Assembly (NCBI GenBank): GCA_027186245.1
Contig: CP114499.1
Span: 6,701,001-6,765,000, forward strand
Direction: 5' to 3'
Origin: Coriaria nepalensis
Taxonomy: Eukaryota; Streptophyta; Magnoliopsida; Cucurbitales; Coriariaceae
Length of the DNA stretch: 64,000 bases
A program made the translations under genes and the position numbers. Below, one piece after another: positions 1 through 12,645 of this stretch; the first letter of the stretch is position 1; each line of letters starts with the position of its first letter. Below the pieces are notes generated by a model, which was not told the DNA's origin, searched no databases, and saw only the letters and a list, made by a program, of their open reading frames with translations.

Positions 1-2642
1 TCCGCATGGGATTTGCATCCAACTTGAAGTAGAATTGAGGGAATGATGTATGTATTGAAGAAATGGAGCACAACGACATTAATGTTTAGTTATCATTATG
101 GTTTACTTTATTATTCTTGTTAATGTCTTCTCTTGTTCTTTAACTTTCCATTGGTTCACCAAATTTCCGTAAAAATAAAAAAAAATAAAATAAAAATGTT
201 GTCATAGTGGCTTCATGTACTAGCTACATACAATGGTAGTACAAAGCTAGAATTAGTTTAAATCGTACAAGTGAGTTGACTTCCAAGCAACAAATTAGAT
301 CCATTAATCATTATTATAAAACATTTTTCAAAAAATATGAATTAAATATTAGAGATCATATGCATAACAATTATGTAAATTGTAAAGATCACCCATTAAT
401 CATTTAAATCAGAAGAACATGCAAAGTGTTATATGCGAATGAGAAGCGTTGTTGAAAAATTATACGTTCAAATAGAGATGGAAAGGGCGTAGTTTTCAAA
501 AACATGTTATCAAAAACAAAAACAGATTACTTGGATCTGTGGGCAAGCGTTTAACCTGTGGGTTTCCAAAGTAAGAAGCTGTTTTATCTTCTAGAACTAC
601 TAGAAGTCGCTATAAACCTCCAAAGAAAAGTATACATTCACCGACCTACTAAAATTATTCTCTTTCCATTTTTATTTTTATTTTTATTTTTCTTTTACTT
701 TCTTTTATTTTCTTTTAGGTTCGATTGGCTCTTTTCATTTGCTTTCTTTGGATTTCTTCAAATCGGAAGTGAGGTCAGTTAGACGTACTCATAAGCCAGA
801 AATGGTACATACATATGATATACAGATGAGATTAGAATGTTTTCAAGAGAATCTATTTTCCGGAGTGTTCGTAGTAGTACATGTTAGTAGACAAACCTCG
901 TACTAATAACTCCATGTACGACATGTAGTACGTAACATCGCATGAACATTTCATTTTGGTCCATCCCAAAAGATAGAATCAACAAGAAAAAGTGGATATA
1001 TACCACTTGCAATAAAACTGCCTTCTTACTTGATTATCCCATCCTAAATAACAAACTGGAAGATTAATTAATACCATGCACATAAACATACTTTCCATTT
1101 ATATTTTTTACACTGCATCAACTATGTGAATCAAGCTGTGACATGTCTTTACTACATCTTCCAGAAATTATTGGGTAAGTAAGTACGTCTTAGAAGTCAG
1201 TATGTTGCCGGTTGGTACTCTAGTCGATCGATCAAACGATTCAAAATTTTACTTGGGTATCACATTTGACTGTCAAATGATTAAGAAAACTAAATTTGAT
1301 TAGGAAATGATAATATTAGTAAACCACATACCTTTAGTTCACATAATTAACTCATTTGCATAAGAGGGCAGAATTCCTCTCATTAAGCAAAATCTGCTAA
1401 AAATAATATTTGTACAAAACCGAGTTTTGACTTTAAAGTTACTTTGTACCAAATAGTCGGTAATCGTTGGATTAAAAATATACTTAGGTCTAAAGACCCC
1501 TAAATCATTCATGTATAAATCTACCTAAATGGACAGGTTATTTACCAAAACCGTAAGAAGTAGACATACATGAAATTAAGGGTTAATTTACCTTTTAGTT
1601 TATATGTAGTTCAGATCAATAATATTAACATAGCATGTTTATGTATGTTCTGAATTTTATTTATATAAATTATATAAGAATACAAAAATTAATAAAAAAT
1701 TATATAAAAATAAATTTTAAAAATATAAACTACACGTGCACTAAATAAACCCTGGATTTAAGTTATATACACGTGTAGTATGTACAGTAGTCATGTAATG
1801 AAACAGTGCTCTCATAATATGGCCCCAATATACGGAGAAGATTCCACTTACCTTCTGATGAGCTGTTTGTGGACCCAAATACAAAACATAAGGAGACACC
1901 GAGACAGGTGGCATGCTGTGTGGATGAAAACTGAGGTCCATGCATCTTCAAATGTTATACAATGATGGGCCCAAATGGGTTGGTGTTGAATATGATCAAA
2001 GTGTTCAACATCAGCTTTCCTGGAATTACAGATCGTACTAGGACAAACCATCCCAAGAGGAAAACGCGTAACGGTACAGCTTTAAGTTGTCGACAATTCT
2101 CTCTTTTGACTTTTTTCACGGTGGGCTTAAGGCTTATTTTTTTCTCTCGATTTAAGAAGTTGACCTTTATGATCAATTTGTTATATGGTTGACTTTTATG
2201 ATCAATCTTCTTCGATCTAAAACAAATTATAGACCACCCATCATCCCTACTCTCTTAGTTAGTAGTAGCAATGTACTAACGAATTTTTTAGAAACGAGAA
2301 GGTACTATAAGTGAAACTAAAACTTTTGTACTAACCATCATCTTCGCGTTTATAACTCACCTTCCAAACGTTATAACTGATCAAAGTGCACATGGCTAAC
2401 TGAATCTGGGTGAGGTATACTATACTTTAGGCTTATAACTGTAATTGTCGGGAAATTTTTTAAGCTTATAGGAAAGTTGTTTACTAGTTTGCGTAAAGAG
2501 GTTTGTGAGCTACAGTTTAACTGATTGTGAGAGCTTTTTTTTTTTTGGTAATTTATTAATTTACACTTCTCCTTTTTGCAACTTGCAACTACACCAGCCC
2601 ACAAAAAACCCAAAACAGGTAGAGAAGAAGAAAAAAAAGATG
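1..2642. other. Intergenic, no gene seen
   Basis: AT-rich DNA with only short, low-complexity open frames and no recognisable domain on either strand. A 19-bp motif, GTTGACYTTTATGATCAAT, occurs twice at 2159-2177 and 2188-2206. It contains W-box-like TTGAC cores and lies beyond the 3' end of the RAV gene. A short T tract sits at about 2527-2537. Confidence 0.6.
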
Positions 2643-3734
2643 TTACAAAGCACCAATAATCCTCTGCTTCTTACTACAGTCAAAATCCATGGACTCCATC
2701 TCTCTGACTCTCTTCCCACCACACGATCCAGTCCCGTCAACCCCGGGCAACTCCAAGATATTAACCCCAAACAGTCTAAACATCTGAACCGGCTGCTGAA
2801 CCGGGTTCACACTCCTCGTCTTCCAGTCAATGAAGAGCTGGTTCTGCTTCTCAACACCCGGTCCGCTGATCCCGCTCATAAAGCTCACAATGTCACCGGC
2901 TTTCAAATTCTTCTCCTTCACGAACCGGCTCCATCCCTTGGTCAACACATAGCTTTGACTACTGTTCCAGTAAGAGTACCTGAACCGCCACACTTTCCCT
3001 CCAAAATCCTCAAAGTTAAGCAGAAGCCCTTTGGACGAAGAAGAAGAAGAAGAAGAAGCACTTCCTCCTCCTCCACTCTGCAGCGGAAAGTGCTTTTCGG
3101 CATGCTGTTTCGGAATCACCAACCGGTTCAGTTTGCCGACGTCACTCGGCGTAACCGCTTTCTCAAACAGCAACTCCCGTTCATTCGAAACCCGGTTCAA
3201 CTCCCCAGATCCGGTTCGCGTCCGCGTTAGATCATCCCGGTTCAACCTGCCGTTATAGTTTCTCTTACTCTGCTCAAGCTCCTCATCGTAAGTGTGTTTC
3301 CGTAGCATGTCCACGATCTCCGCTTTCGAATGAGAGTTGAGAAACGCCGTCTCGCAATCATCCGCGACGCCAGTTTGGAAAAGCGGCTTGAAGTTTGTGA
3401 TAGCGTCGCGTCCGCGGAACCGTTGGGCGGCTATGTCGTAGGCCCGTGCAGCTTCGTCTTCTTCGTTGAATGTTCCGAGCCAGACGCGCTGGTGCTTCTC
3501 GTAAATCTGAGCTCCCCAACGCCCGTTTGGTTGAGGCACGACGCCTTTGAAACGGGAGGATGGCAGTTTACGGGACTCTGCTTCAACGCCGTTTGAATCG
3601 GAAGAGTCTAGAATGATGCTTGCTCCGCTTCCCGGAGGAGAGGCGGCCTTGACGGGAAAAGATGACGGCTTTATCGGAGAAATGGTGGTGGATTCGCTTG
3701 TTGTGCTTTCATCTATGGAATTGCTTGCTTCCAT
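2643..3734 (-). CDS. TEM1/RAV: RAV/TEMPRANILLO-type AP2-B3 transcription repressor
   Basis: Single-exon gene of 363 residues. An AP2/ERF domain lies at about residues 61-117 ([20 protein letters not shown], then WLGTF and [13 protein letters not shown]). A RAV-specific linker with [11 protein letters not shown] follows, then a B3 domain at about 188-307 ([20 protein letters not shown]). An RLFGV motif sits at about 320-324, the B3 repression motif known from TEM/RAV proteins. The family binds bipartite CAACA/CACCTG sites in the nucleus; TEM1 and TEM2 repress FT and gibberellin synthesis to delay flowering. I chose the ATG at 3734 because residues from there match family N-termini. An in-frame ATG at 3836 would add a lysine-rich stretch translated from an A/T homopolymer. 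A run of eight serines interrupts the B3 domain at about residue 226-234, where paralogues vary in length. Family assignment is firm; which TEM or EDF paralogue it is remains open. Confidence 0.96.
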   Translation of the reverse strand: MEASNSIDESTTSESTTISPIKPSSFPVKAASPPGSGASIILDSSDSNGVEAESRKLPSSRFKGVVPQPNGRWGAQIYEKHQRVWLGTFNEEDEAARAYDIAAQRFRGRDAITNFKPLFQTGVADDCETAFLNSHSKAEIVDMLRKHTYDEELEQSKRNYNGRLNRDDLTRTRTGSGELNRVSNERELLFEKAVTPSDVGKLNRLVIPKQHAEKHFPLQSGGGGSASSSSSSSSKGLLLNFEDFGGKVWRFRYSYWNSSQSYVLTKGWSRFVKEKNLKAGDIVSFMSGISGPGVEKQNQLFIDWKTRSVNPVQQPVQMFRLFGVNILELPGVDGTGSCGGKRVREMESMDFDCSKKQRIIGAL

Positions 3735-6700
3735 TTTTATTTTTTCCCCCTTTTTTTTTTTTTTTTTGGGTTGGAGAGTTGTTGCCGTGTGAAATGGAGG
3801 ATTGAGTTGAAGAGATAGATATAGGAGGTTGGCCACTTGGCTTATAATATAAATTTTGCCCCTTTTTAAAATTAATTTTATTATTTATTATTTATTATTT
3901 TTGGTGAAAATCAAGATGGTGGGATTTAATGCAGTAGAATAATGGGGGTGAAGGATGGGGATGTGGTTGAGTGTGAGTGTGAGTGTGGGTCAACCCAAAC
4001 AGGCAAGTTACTAGAAAGATTCTTGATTTAGAGATACAATAACGGTCGACATGAATTGTTAGGGTTCTCTTCTATTTTAGTGAAGAATATTATTTGATTA
4101 AAAGTTTTTATTTTTTATTTTTAACTCTTTAGATTACTATCTATCACTTCTAATGTAATTTATGAAGACCACGAGATAATATAATAAAAATAAAAATAAA
4201 AATAAAAATAAAATAAAATATATTTTAATCTGACGTACAAGATACTGTAAAATAGTTTTTTTGAATTTTTCTATAATTCCACGCATCTTGTTACCATTAC
4301 CATTAATCTGACTTAAATACGTATTTTTTATATATACTATTTTAGAGGTTCTCATAAATCATAATATTAATACCTAAAGGAGAGTGAATGTGAAGTGAGA
4401 CCCACATGGCCAAGTGGATCAGGTTTCACATGGACAGATTCACAGAGACTGTGTTCTCTACTCTCACGTTCATCCCCCCTGATTACATGAGATGAGCTTC
4501 TGCTGCTCCCAGCAAGCAAAGCATGGCTTCTCACTCCCTCTCTCTATCTCACTGTCTGTCCATCCAAATCTGTTGTATTATTTGCTGTTTGCTTTTACGA
4601 CGACCAATAAGAATCTGGATAAACATTAAAGATGGTTATTTCCACTAGGATGGGGCGTGGCCCCCCACCTTATTGGTTAAAATGGATAATTATGGTACGA
4701 TGGATCAGACAGGCAGCCTCCCTTCCCCCTCCTTTCCATAAGAGGTTCGATTACCTGGCACCATTTGATTCGTCCTTTCTATCTTTATCATTTTTTGTCT
4801 TATTGCCCAGGTTTAAGGTATCAATACCACCCAAACTCCAGAGGACTCTCGACGATAAAAGATTAATATTTAATAAATATTTTAATTTATTATTCAGTAA
4901 TTATAAAAAATCCTAAATTTTAAATTTATCTAAGATTCCAAAGAGCCACTCTAGACTCTCCCCCCCCCCCCCCCCCCCACATTATTTCCGACCACAATAT
5001 TTTGTCGGCTTTCCCCCAATTAAGGGCTCCCCTTGTTCTTCCTACTTGTGCCCATTTCTGTTTCGTTCTTATCCGATCTTTACTTTGTTTAGATTACGTA
5101 AAGTTAATCAGATTCACCCATCACGAGCTCAATCTCCATGCAATGTGGTTATTTATTCAGAAACGATCAAAGATATACGAAAATTTAATAATTAAAAAAA
5201 AAATTATTTATTAAATAAAGAAAAATTAATATATTATATTTAAATTTGTGCTAAAAAATATTATTTTAATAAATTTATCAAAGTTCTATTATATAACATT
5301 TGACTTTTTTAATAATTTAAAAAATAATAAATTTAAGAAATAATAATATAATAAAGTTGTACATAGATCAAATAGATCAAAAGTTAAAAATCATTATAAG
5401 AGATCTGATGGTCTGTATTTATCGGTTAAAAACAAGCCATAATCAATATAACTCTCAACTAAAAGCAAGCCACAATTATTCTTTAAATGACATAGAAGAA
5501 TATAAACGGTCAGATCTTCTGCGAATAAATCATAGAATCTTAATCTACATGATTATACTAAATCCCATCTTTAAGTATTTTGACTAATTATTTTTATGGT
5601 TTTAAAAAATAATTATTGCATCTACGTAATAAGTCATATAGATTACGGTCTACGGATGAGACACCTAATCATAAATTGTGGGCCCTGCCCAGGAGAGTTC
5701 CAATGGCAACGGTCCAATTATTCAATCCTGTGTGGGAAGTCGTATGTACATACAGCACATACATACATACGAGAGGCTGACGCCGTGAGGGTGTGGGCCT
5801 GGGTTGGGTTGGGTTCATAAACGTACGGTGTTTTATGGTCCCACTTGACACCTAATCGTCTTCGTCGGCGCCGTGGTTATTCCTACTCTAGCCAATAGCG
5901 TCTTAGTAATTAATTAAACTCGATTATATAAATAACCAATCGATTTTCTTTTCTCTTTTTTTTTTTTTTTAATCAATCCCCTTTAAGTTCTTATCCACTA
6001 TAATATTCGGTTCTCCTTACAAGTGGGAACGCGTGTCGATGCAATCTAGAAAAAAAAAATATATATAAAATTTAGAAGGTAAAAATATATTTTTAATAAA
6101 AATTTAAGAATTTATTTATAAATTTGTAATAATTATAAGTAAAATTTTAATATATTTTATCTACAAAAGTAATATTCTTAGGACTAATTTTAAATTTTTA
6201 AAAGTAGACGGCGACCCTCGTTTACTTTTAACTTCGTCTATGCATGTCAATGTTTTAAAATATTTTTTGAAGGCAAAAATAAGGCGTTAAGAGGACAAAC
6301 AAGATAATAAATAATCTAATTTCTATTCGGCTATGGTCCTTTTGAAATTAGGTTTATAATTTCATTCATAATGGGACTCATTTTTATAATATGAAAATTT
6401 ACTCTTTTTTTGCCTCCTAAATTGTGTGATTCTAATTTTGGTGGATCAATTTTTACTATATCGGGCTTTAAAAAAATTCTAACACATAATTTCACAATGA
6501 ATTTAAGAGTGTTAAAATGTGTCGAGCTTGCTTGGTTGCTCTCCCTTATGTGGTCCGATTTAGATATGGCATGTGAGTCTCGATTTAGATATGGCCTGTG
6601 AGTCTGCACAATTTATTAGTCTAAGGCCTAACACATATAAATGAGCTAAGCTTACCTCTAAACATTAAATATGTATGTCGACTCGGGTATAACACGATAG

Positions 6701-7550
6701 CTTGTGATAAAGTTCACAAGCCTTACATGGGCTAGCATGCAAACCAGCCTGCATATGGCTCATGTAAGATCTCTAACGATCTATTTATATATATAATAAT
6801 CTTCTATCGTAAATTGAATTATAATTATTTAATCATGTAATATGGCTCGATTACGTATAAATTTTTAAAAATTTTCAACGAGAGGCTTCATAAAGTATTG
6901 TTAATTTATTACAGCTTTTGATTTAAAATAATATATACCTGCTTTTATATAAAACATGCATCATTTGGCATGAGCTTTTTGTTTTTGTTTTTGTTTTTCT
7001 TAATTCAAAGATTAACATAGGAAGCTTAGATTATAGTATCTTCCCTCCTAAAAATCTATGCGAAGCTGAAGAAGCCACGTAAGAGTATGTGATAATTGTT
7101 TAATTAATTACAGACTAATGAGTAATCTTTTCTTTGATGATCATCTTAGTCACATCCCTCAATTGTTTAATTATGATACTAACATGCTCCGTTCATATCT
7201 TTATGAAACATAGACTATTTCTTAGGCTGTGAATTCTTATCTTCGCCTTTAAAGTACAGATAAATCATCTCTTAATTTGGTGATATAAAAAGGATAAGTT
7301 TTTTTTTTTTTTTTTTTTCCTTCCAAAAGTAAAACTTCATTACGTATAGGAAAGACAACTCCATTCAACAAAAAAAAAAAAAAAAAAACCCCAGCCCTAG
7401 AGAAAAATGGGATCAACAATGAAGCCAACAAATAATAAAATGAGATACATAGATGATTTTTTTTAATCCATTTTAATTTATATCGGAAAGTATTAGTATC
7501 AGACACATACCGATAAAGATATGTAAACTTTGAAAATCCATAAACTCAGT
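3735..7550. other. Intergenic: RAV promoter side and AT-rich DNA
   Basis: No gene supported. The first few hundred bases are the 5' leader and promoter of the minus-strand RAV gene, including a T/C-rich leader and a short GTGAGT repeat near 3970-3988. A run of 19 C lies at 4960-4978. A 25-bp unit is duplicated in tandem at 6556-6605. T and A homopolymers flank 7298-7388. Short open frames here show no domain. Confidence 0.55.
6556..6605. repeat. 25-bp tandem duplication
   Basis: CGATTTAGATATGGCATG and the following 7 bases are repeated immediately at 6581-6605, with one mismatch (A to C). Two copies, no gene overlap. Confidence 0.85.
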
Positions 7551-8335
7551 TAGAGATGGCAATGCATACTGGCACAACACGAATTATGTCTTGTCGTGCC
7601 TGTGCTTATGTTCGGCGCGGATTGACCCGTGTCATGCCCATGTCTATGTATGTGCTAAAAAACAAGAGCACGATATGACACTGACACAATAACGGGCCAT
7701 ACATATGCCTTATCGTGTCGTGCCCCGCCTGTGAGCCCGTTTCTTTAACCATCTCATTTCTTTGAGCATTCAGAAATTATACTTAATCATTTCTCACTTC
7801 ATAGTCATATAAACTAACATAGTATCAGTTATAATACTCGACGGGTCAAAAGCATCATCGAATATCATAATTGCTATTTATGAAGTAAGTAATGATTGAG
7901 TCTAATTTAAAAAAAATATGATTGTTAATATATTAGAAGTTAGTACCATTAAAATAAATAAATAAATTTACTAGCTATTATGAAATAAATAAATAAATAA
8001 TCGTTCTTAATTATTATTATTTAGTTAATTAAAAGTTAGTATTATTAATAATTAAAATTATAAATAAATTGTAAAAAATATTATTTGGTCAAATAAGATC
8101 TTACATTAATAAAAAAGTTTCAACATACAAAATAATTTCTGAAAAAAAAATCCTTAAGATTAAGAGAACTTTTTTGAGTTAATCCCGGCATGGAAAATCC
8201 ATGTTATGTCGTACCGGCCCACATGCTCATATAATTGGGTACAACACGATTAATATGTATCATATCCGTATTTATATCATACTGTACCATGTATGTTCGT
8301 ACCGATCCGACCCATTTTATTACTTCTAGAGTCGT
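7551..8335. mobile_element. Probable non-autonomous hAT-like element remnant
   Basis: The left edge reads AGAGATGGCAATGC and is followed by GC-richer motifs (GGCACAACACGAATT, TTGTCGTGCC). The right edge near 8300-8335 carries GGGTACAACACGATTAAT and CCGATCCGACCCATTTTATTA in the opposite sense. Plant hAT-like elements often begin with GATGGCAA followed by CACGACACG-rich inner repeats, and that resemblance is the basis of the call. The middle is AT-rich and non-coding. Exact ends and target duplication were not resolved. Confidence 0.4.
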
Positions 8336-10308
8336 CAAGGGTAAGGAATCTTCTATACGTCTCTATAATTATAAAATATAATATATATTCAATATTTAAT
8401 ATATCGGTAAGTGGAAACAAATTAAGGTCGGGTAATACTTTCTAAATGATCTGCCTCTTGAGAAGGTAGATATCTACATTATGCAAAATATTCACCAAAT
8501 AAATAAATTTATTTTATTAAAATATTCAAAATTTGTAATTAAAATATAATAAAAAAATAATTCTTAGGATAGCAAAGAGTATGACGTAAGGATAATAGTA
8601 GATCGGATAAATTTGATCCAACTTTATTCTTCCACTTATTTTGACTAAAATTCAAAAAGATTGATAATTTTCAAATCCTGATTGAAATAAATTGGGCTGA
8701 ACTCTTTTTCATAATACATGTATAATTATTTTTAGATAAATTACTATTTTATTAAATAAATAAATATTTTAAGTTTGGGTGAAGTATTTTTTATAAGGAC
8801 ATAATTTATGAAGTTGGTATGAGTTCGACCCAAAGTGTAACTTTAAGATTGTTCTCTTTACAGTCGACTTCTTTATGAATCAAATGATTCTAATGTTGTA
8901 TTATACAATGCGGTCTATTCTATTATCTGCTTCTCCACTTCCAGACAAGAAGAAATCGTTCTCAATCATCTTTCTCACAAATAGTTGAAAAAAAAAAAGG
9001 ATATGAACTATTCGAGTATTTTTTGTATGTCCACTGTGTTTTTTTAGGGTGGTCTTTTTTACTGCTGTAGAACTAACATTCACTCTTCTCTATTTCAAGA
9101 AGGTGAATGGTGAAAGCCCTTTACCATGTTGACTCTTCCATTTCAAGAAGCATCAACGATTTCTGCCGTTGGTATCTGTTTCTTTTTGCAGCCATGGCTG
9201 TAAAAACAAGTCATTATTAGATGGCATCAAACATGTCAGTTAGAGAAACCGGGTAGGATGATCAATAAGACCCTTATGAAAATGGAAAAAAGGGATGTAG
9301 TATTGTAAAGATGTACTTACACATTAAATATTGAGGTAGACCGAAATCATAATCATTTCAACCCTTTCTTATGTACAAGAAGTATATTGACAATGTCAGC
9401 AAGAAGAAGAACACAAAAGAGGAGGATACGCCTATTGCAATTTTTCTGGTAATAGATGATAACCCGGCTTTGTCCCAAAATAAAAGCACATTCTGGCAGA
9501 GATTTCAGCCCACACAACAAACCCTTGTTACCAGATAGACTGCCAGAAAAATGTTGACATTTACTTGCATTAGGGAATTGAACTACAAGAAACTATATCA
9601 AATTATTTTTGAAATATTTAGTGCAACAAAGATTTAATTTCATAAGAGAACTCAAAAGTGTTGAGTAGTCTAGTTATAGTGGAGGAAGAGTATCCATACT
9701 CAATAGCGCCACCGTGAACCCCAATTGAATAGAGTTCTTCTTACCACCCGTCCTCCTTCAAGTGAGTTATCATTTAATAGCCTGGTATAGTAAGAAAACA
9801 GATCATTACCAGAAATATTGTTCTTGGGAAACTATTTTGAAAATTGAACTTGATTCTATGGAGTCACATGTATGTGACAAGTTCTATAAAGAGAATGATA
9901 ATGAGGGCAGTCTACTTACAAAATAAGTCGATATCAATATTTGTACAATTTTAACAGTAAATTTGGATAGATCCTGATACAAATGGTGTTATTTATTATG
10001 ATGAAAGGCATTATTCGTATATAGTGTGTGTTTATGTGATATAATGATGAATATTGATGACTTTCTCTTTATAATAAAGCAGAAGGTAACGGACATGTGA
10101 CCACTGCAAGTTGTCGGATGCAGCCACAGATATGGGGGAGGGAACTAAAATTGAAAAGGCACAAGGAAAGTTACATGTTGAGCTACAAGGAAAGTTACTG
10201 CCGTAACTGCAGTCTACACTGGTTGGCTTCAAAACTCCATTTTCGTTTTAAGTTGCGTTTTCTTTTTCCCTCCGTTTTTCCAGTCTTGTGATCCTCTACA
10301 CTCTGCGG
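8336..10308. other. Intergenic, no gene seen
   Basis: AT-rich with scattered homopolymers. No conserved domain, RNA gene or repeat array recognised. The last few hundred bases form the promoter side of the GATL gene. Confidence 0.55.
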
Positions 10309-10317
10309 TATAAAAAA
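10309..10317 (+). promoter_or_regulatory. Candidate TATA box of the GATL gene
   Basis: TATAAAAAA lies about 315 bases upstream of the chosen GATL start. This implies a leader of roughly 280 bases that contains upstream ATGs. Sequence match only. Confidence 0.4.
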
Positions 10318-10625
10318 CATGAGCAAGAAAACAGTGGGACCACCGCTTGTTAAATTTACGAGATGTCCTCATTCGATCCCACTATTCCTTTAAGATCGCC
10401 ACCGTTGATCGAAGACCATTTTCCACTAAATAAGAATAAAGTCCGAGTGTACTGTGCAACTGTATGTACTCGATCTTCACCCTTTAAAGGACCCTCATCC
10501 CGTATTCCCCTGCAACAAAGCGCATCATTCCAGCCTGGTATTTTTTGGCTTTCTCCCTCCACCATCGAAATCCTTCCATCTCCTGTCTCTCTCAGTTCTG
10601 TTTACTCATTTCTATCCCAACCACC

Positions 10626-11651
10626 ATGCTTCTCTCCATCCTCATCTTCTTCTCCGTTACAGTTCAGTTACCGGCTATCGGACTCGCAGGCGACCTAACG
10701 GCGTTCAGAGAAGCACCGGCATTCAGAAATGGCATCGGATGTCCCCGAACCGTATGGTCCTCGCTGGATAAGCACTCGCACGATCCTTCAATCATCCACA
10801 TTAGCATGACCTTAGACACCACCTACCTCCGTGGCTCGGTGGCTGGAGTTTTCTCCGTCCTCCAGCACGCCTCATGTCCTGAGAACATCGTTTTCCACTT
10901 CATCGGCACTCACCGACGCGCAGACCTCCGCCGCGTCATCACCGCCACCTTCCCTTACCTCACCTTCCACCTCTACCACTTCGATCCGAACCTCGTCAAG
11001 GGAAAGATCACCTACTCCATTCGCCGAGCATTAGATCAGCCTCTCAACTACGCCAGAATCTACCTCGCTGATCTATTACCTTCCGGCGTCCGCCGCATTA
11101 TCTACTTCGACTCCGATCTTATCGTCGTCGACGACGTCGCCACGCTATGGGACATCAATTTAGGTAAACACGTGTTAGGAGCTCCGGAATATTGCCATGC
11201 AAACTTCACGAACTACTTCACGCCTAAATTTTGGTCAAAGCCGGTCTTTACGGCCTCAATTCAAGGCCGTCATCCGTGCTATTTCAACACAGGAGTGATG
11301 GTTATAGATCTGTGGAAGTGGAGAGTAGGTAAGTACAGGGAGAGGTTAGAGGGCTGGATGAGAATCCAGAGGAGGTACAGGATCTATGAGCTCGGTTCGT
11401 TGCCGCCGTTTTTACTGGTTTTTGCCGGCGATGTTGAAGGAGTTGAGCACAGGTGGAATCAGCACGGTCTTGGAGGTGATAATCTGGAAGGGCGTTGTAG
11501 GGATCTTCATCCTGGGCCGGTAAGCCTGCTCCATTGGAGTGGAAAAGGTAAGCCCTGGCTTAGACTGGACTCTAGGCGGCCCTGTCCGCTGGACAGCCTT
11601 TGGGCACCTTATGATCTATACCGTCATTCCTCATTGTTTTCGGACAGTTGA
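10626..11651 (+). CDS. GATL: Galacturonosyltransferase-like (GATL) family GT8 glycosyltransferase
   Basis: Intronless, 341 residues from the ATG at 10626, which sits in a good plant context (CCACCATGC) and opens a hydrophobic signal or anchor of about 20 residues. An in-frame ATG at 10545 would add 27 residues and bury that signal, so it is less likely. GT8 hallmarks: a [16 protein letters not shown] opening, the metal-binding DSD at about 162-164 within [47 protein letters not shown], and HWSGKGKPW at about 303-311. Intronless structure and short length (about 340-390) are typical of GATLs as opposed to the longer GAUTs. The family acts in the Golgi or ER in pectin and xylan synthesis (PARVUS/GATL1 for xylan). 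The exact acceptor cannot be read from sequence. Arabidopsis GATL8/9 are the likely positional relatives. Confidence 0.95.
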   Translation: MLLSILIFFSVTVQLPAIGLAGDLTAFREAPAFRNGIGCPRTVWSSLDKHSHDPSIIHISMTLDTTYLRGSVAGVFSVLQHASCPENIVFHFIGTHRRADLRRVITATFPYLTFHLYHFDPNLVKGKITYSIRRALDQPLNYARIYLADLLPSGVRRIIYFDSDLIVVDDVATLWDINLGKHVLGAPEYCHANFTNYFTPKFWSKPVFTASIQGRHPCYFNTGVMVIDLWKWRVGKYRERLEGWMRIQRRYRIYELGSLPPFLLVFAGDVEGVEHRWNQHGLGGDNLEGRCRDLHPGPVSLLHWSGKGKPWLRLDSRRPCPLDSLWAPYDLYRHSSLFSDS

Positions 11652-12645
11652 GAGACCCCAAGGAGTTGAGGCAAACCTTGTTTCACTGGTGGCCCGTCGC
11701 AAATTCTTTTCGGCCGGTTACCATTACGGTAGCCGGAGTGAAACCGAGACTGGTACAATAGAAGAAACGGAGACATTGACATGTGACAAGATGGAAGAGC
11801 ACAGAGTACAGAGTACAGACATTCCATAATTATTCTGGAAATCGACGGTTGCGATTAATTTCTTGAGAGCTCTGGGGCCCACGCATTAGCGGCGATTGAC
11901 GACAGTCACGGAAATAAATGAAAATGATCCACTAAAATATGGTTTGTATTATAATAATGTAACGTCCGTCGGTAAAACTATGGTCCTAAATCTTTATTTT
12001 TGTTTAGATGTTTGGAAGTGGTACATATAATAAAATTCTAGAAGTTAACGTAGTACCGGAAGATGTGTCGCTTTTACCATGATACTGAAATGTTATAAGT
12101 AACATGTAACATGTAACTCGTATTATTTTATTATTAAAATTTTATTTATATTATAGTTTTTTTCTTAACCTTTATCCAAAAGAGATTATAAGAGCGAATT
12201 AAATAAAAATATAATATCTATTAAATGATATTATATATTTTTTTATTTGTAAATTAAATATTAAAAATACAACTTATACGTTGAAATAAACTAAAGTTAA
12301 TTGCAAACTAGAAATTTCAATTGCGAGTATATGTACCATTTGGACTTGCGGATGAGTGTCATGTAATAACTAGTAAGCCCAGCCCATGAAGGTCGTAGAA
12401 CTATCTATATACGTGTCGCTTGTGTTATAATATCTCATCCCCTCCATTCGTTTCCCTCCACAAAAAATACCGAAACTAACTGACACCCTAAAATAATATT
12501 AAAAAAAATAAATAAATTGGAAAAAAAAGAAGAAGAGTGGTTGAGATTAATGGTGTAAAAACTTGGGGTAAAATAGGAAGCTACTCTCCATTTGCTTCAC
12601 GTCAATCCATCGTCCCTCCCTCTCTCTCTATCACTCTCTGCCGCC
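11652..12645. other. GATL 3' region and STN7 5' region
   Basis: No additional gene. A small open frame overlaps the GATL stop but has no family features. The last 100 bases hold a CT-rich leader (CCCTCCCTCTCTCTCTATCA) typical of a plant 5' UTR, just ahead of STN7. Confidence 0.6.

Noticed and set aside
2505..3596. Plus-strand open frames of 241, 75 and 88 residues across the RAV gene
   Set aside because: They are antisense shadows of the AP2-B3 coding sequence and have no domain of their own.
3735..3836. Upstream in-frame start of the RAV gene (adds 34 residues)
   Set aside because: The extension is translated from a homopolymer leader and includes a Lys run. Family proteins begin near the downstream Met.
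10363..10771. Two Ser/Pro-rich plus-strand frames upstream of and overlapping GATL
   Set aside because: They cover the GATL leader and its first codons in other frames, and nothing is conserved.
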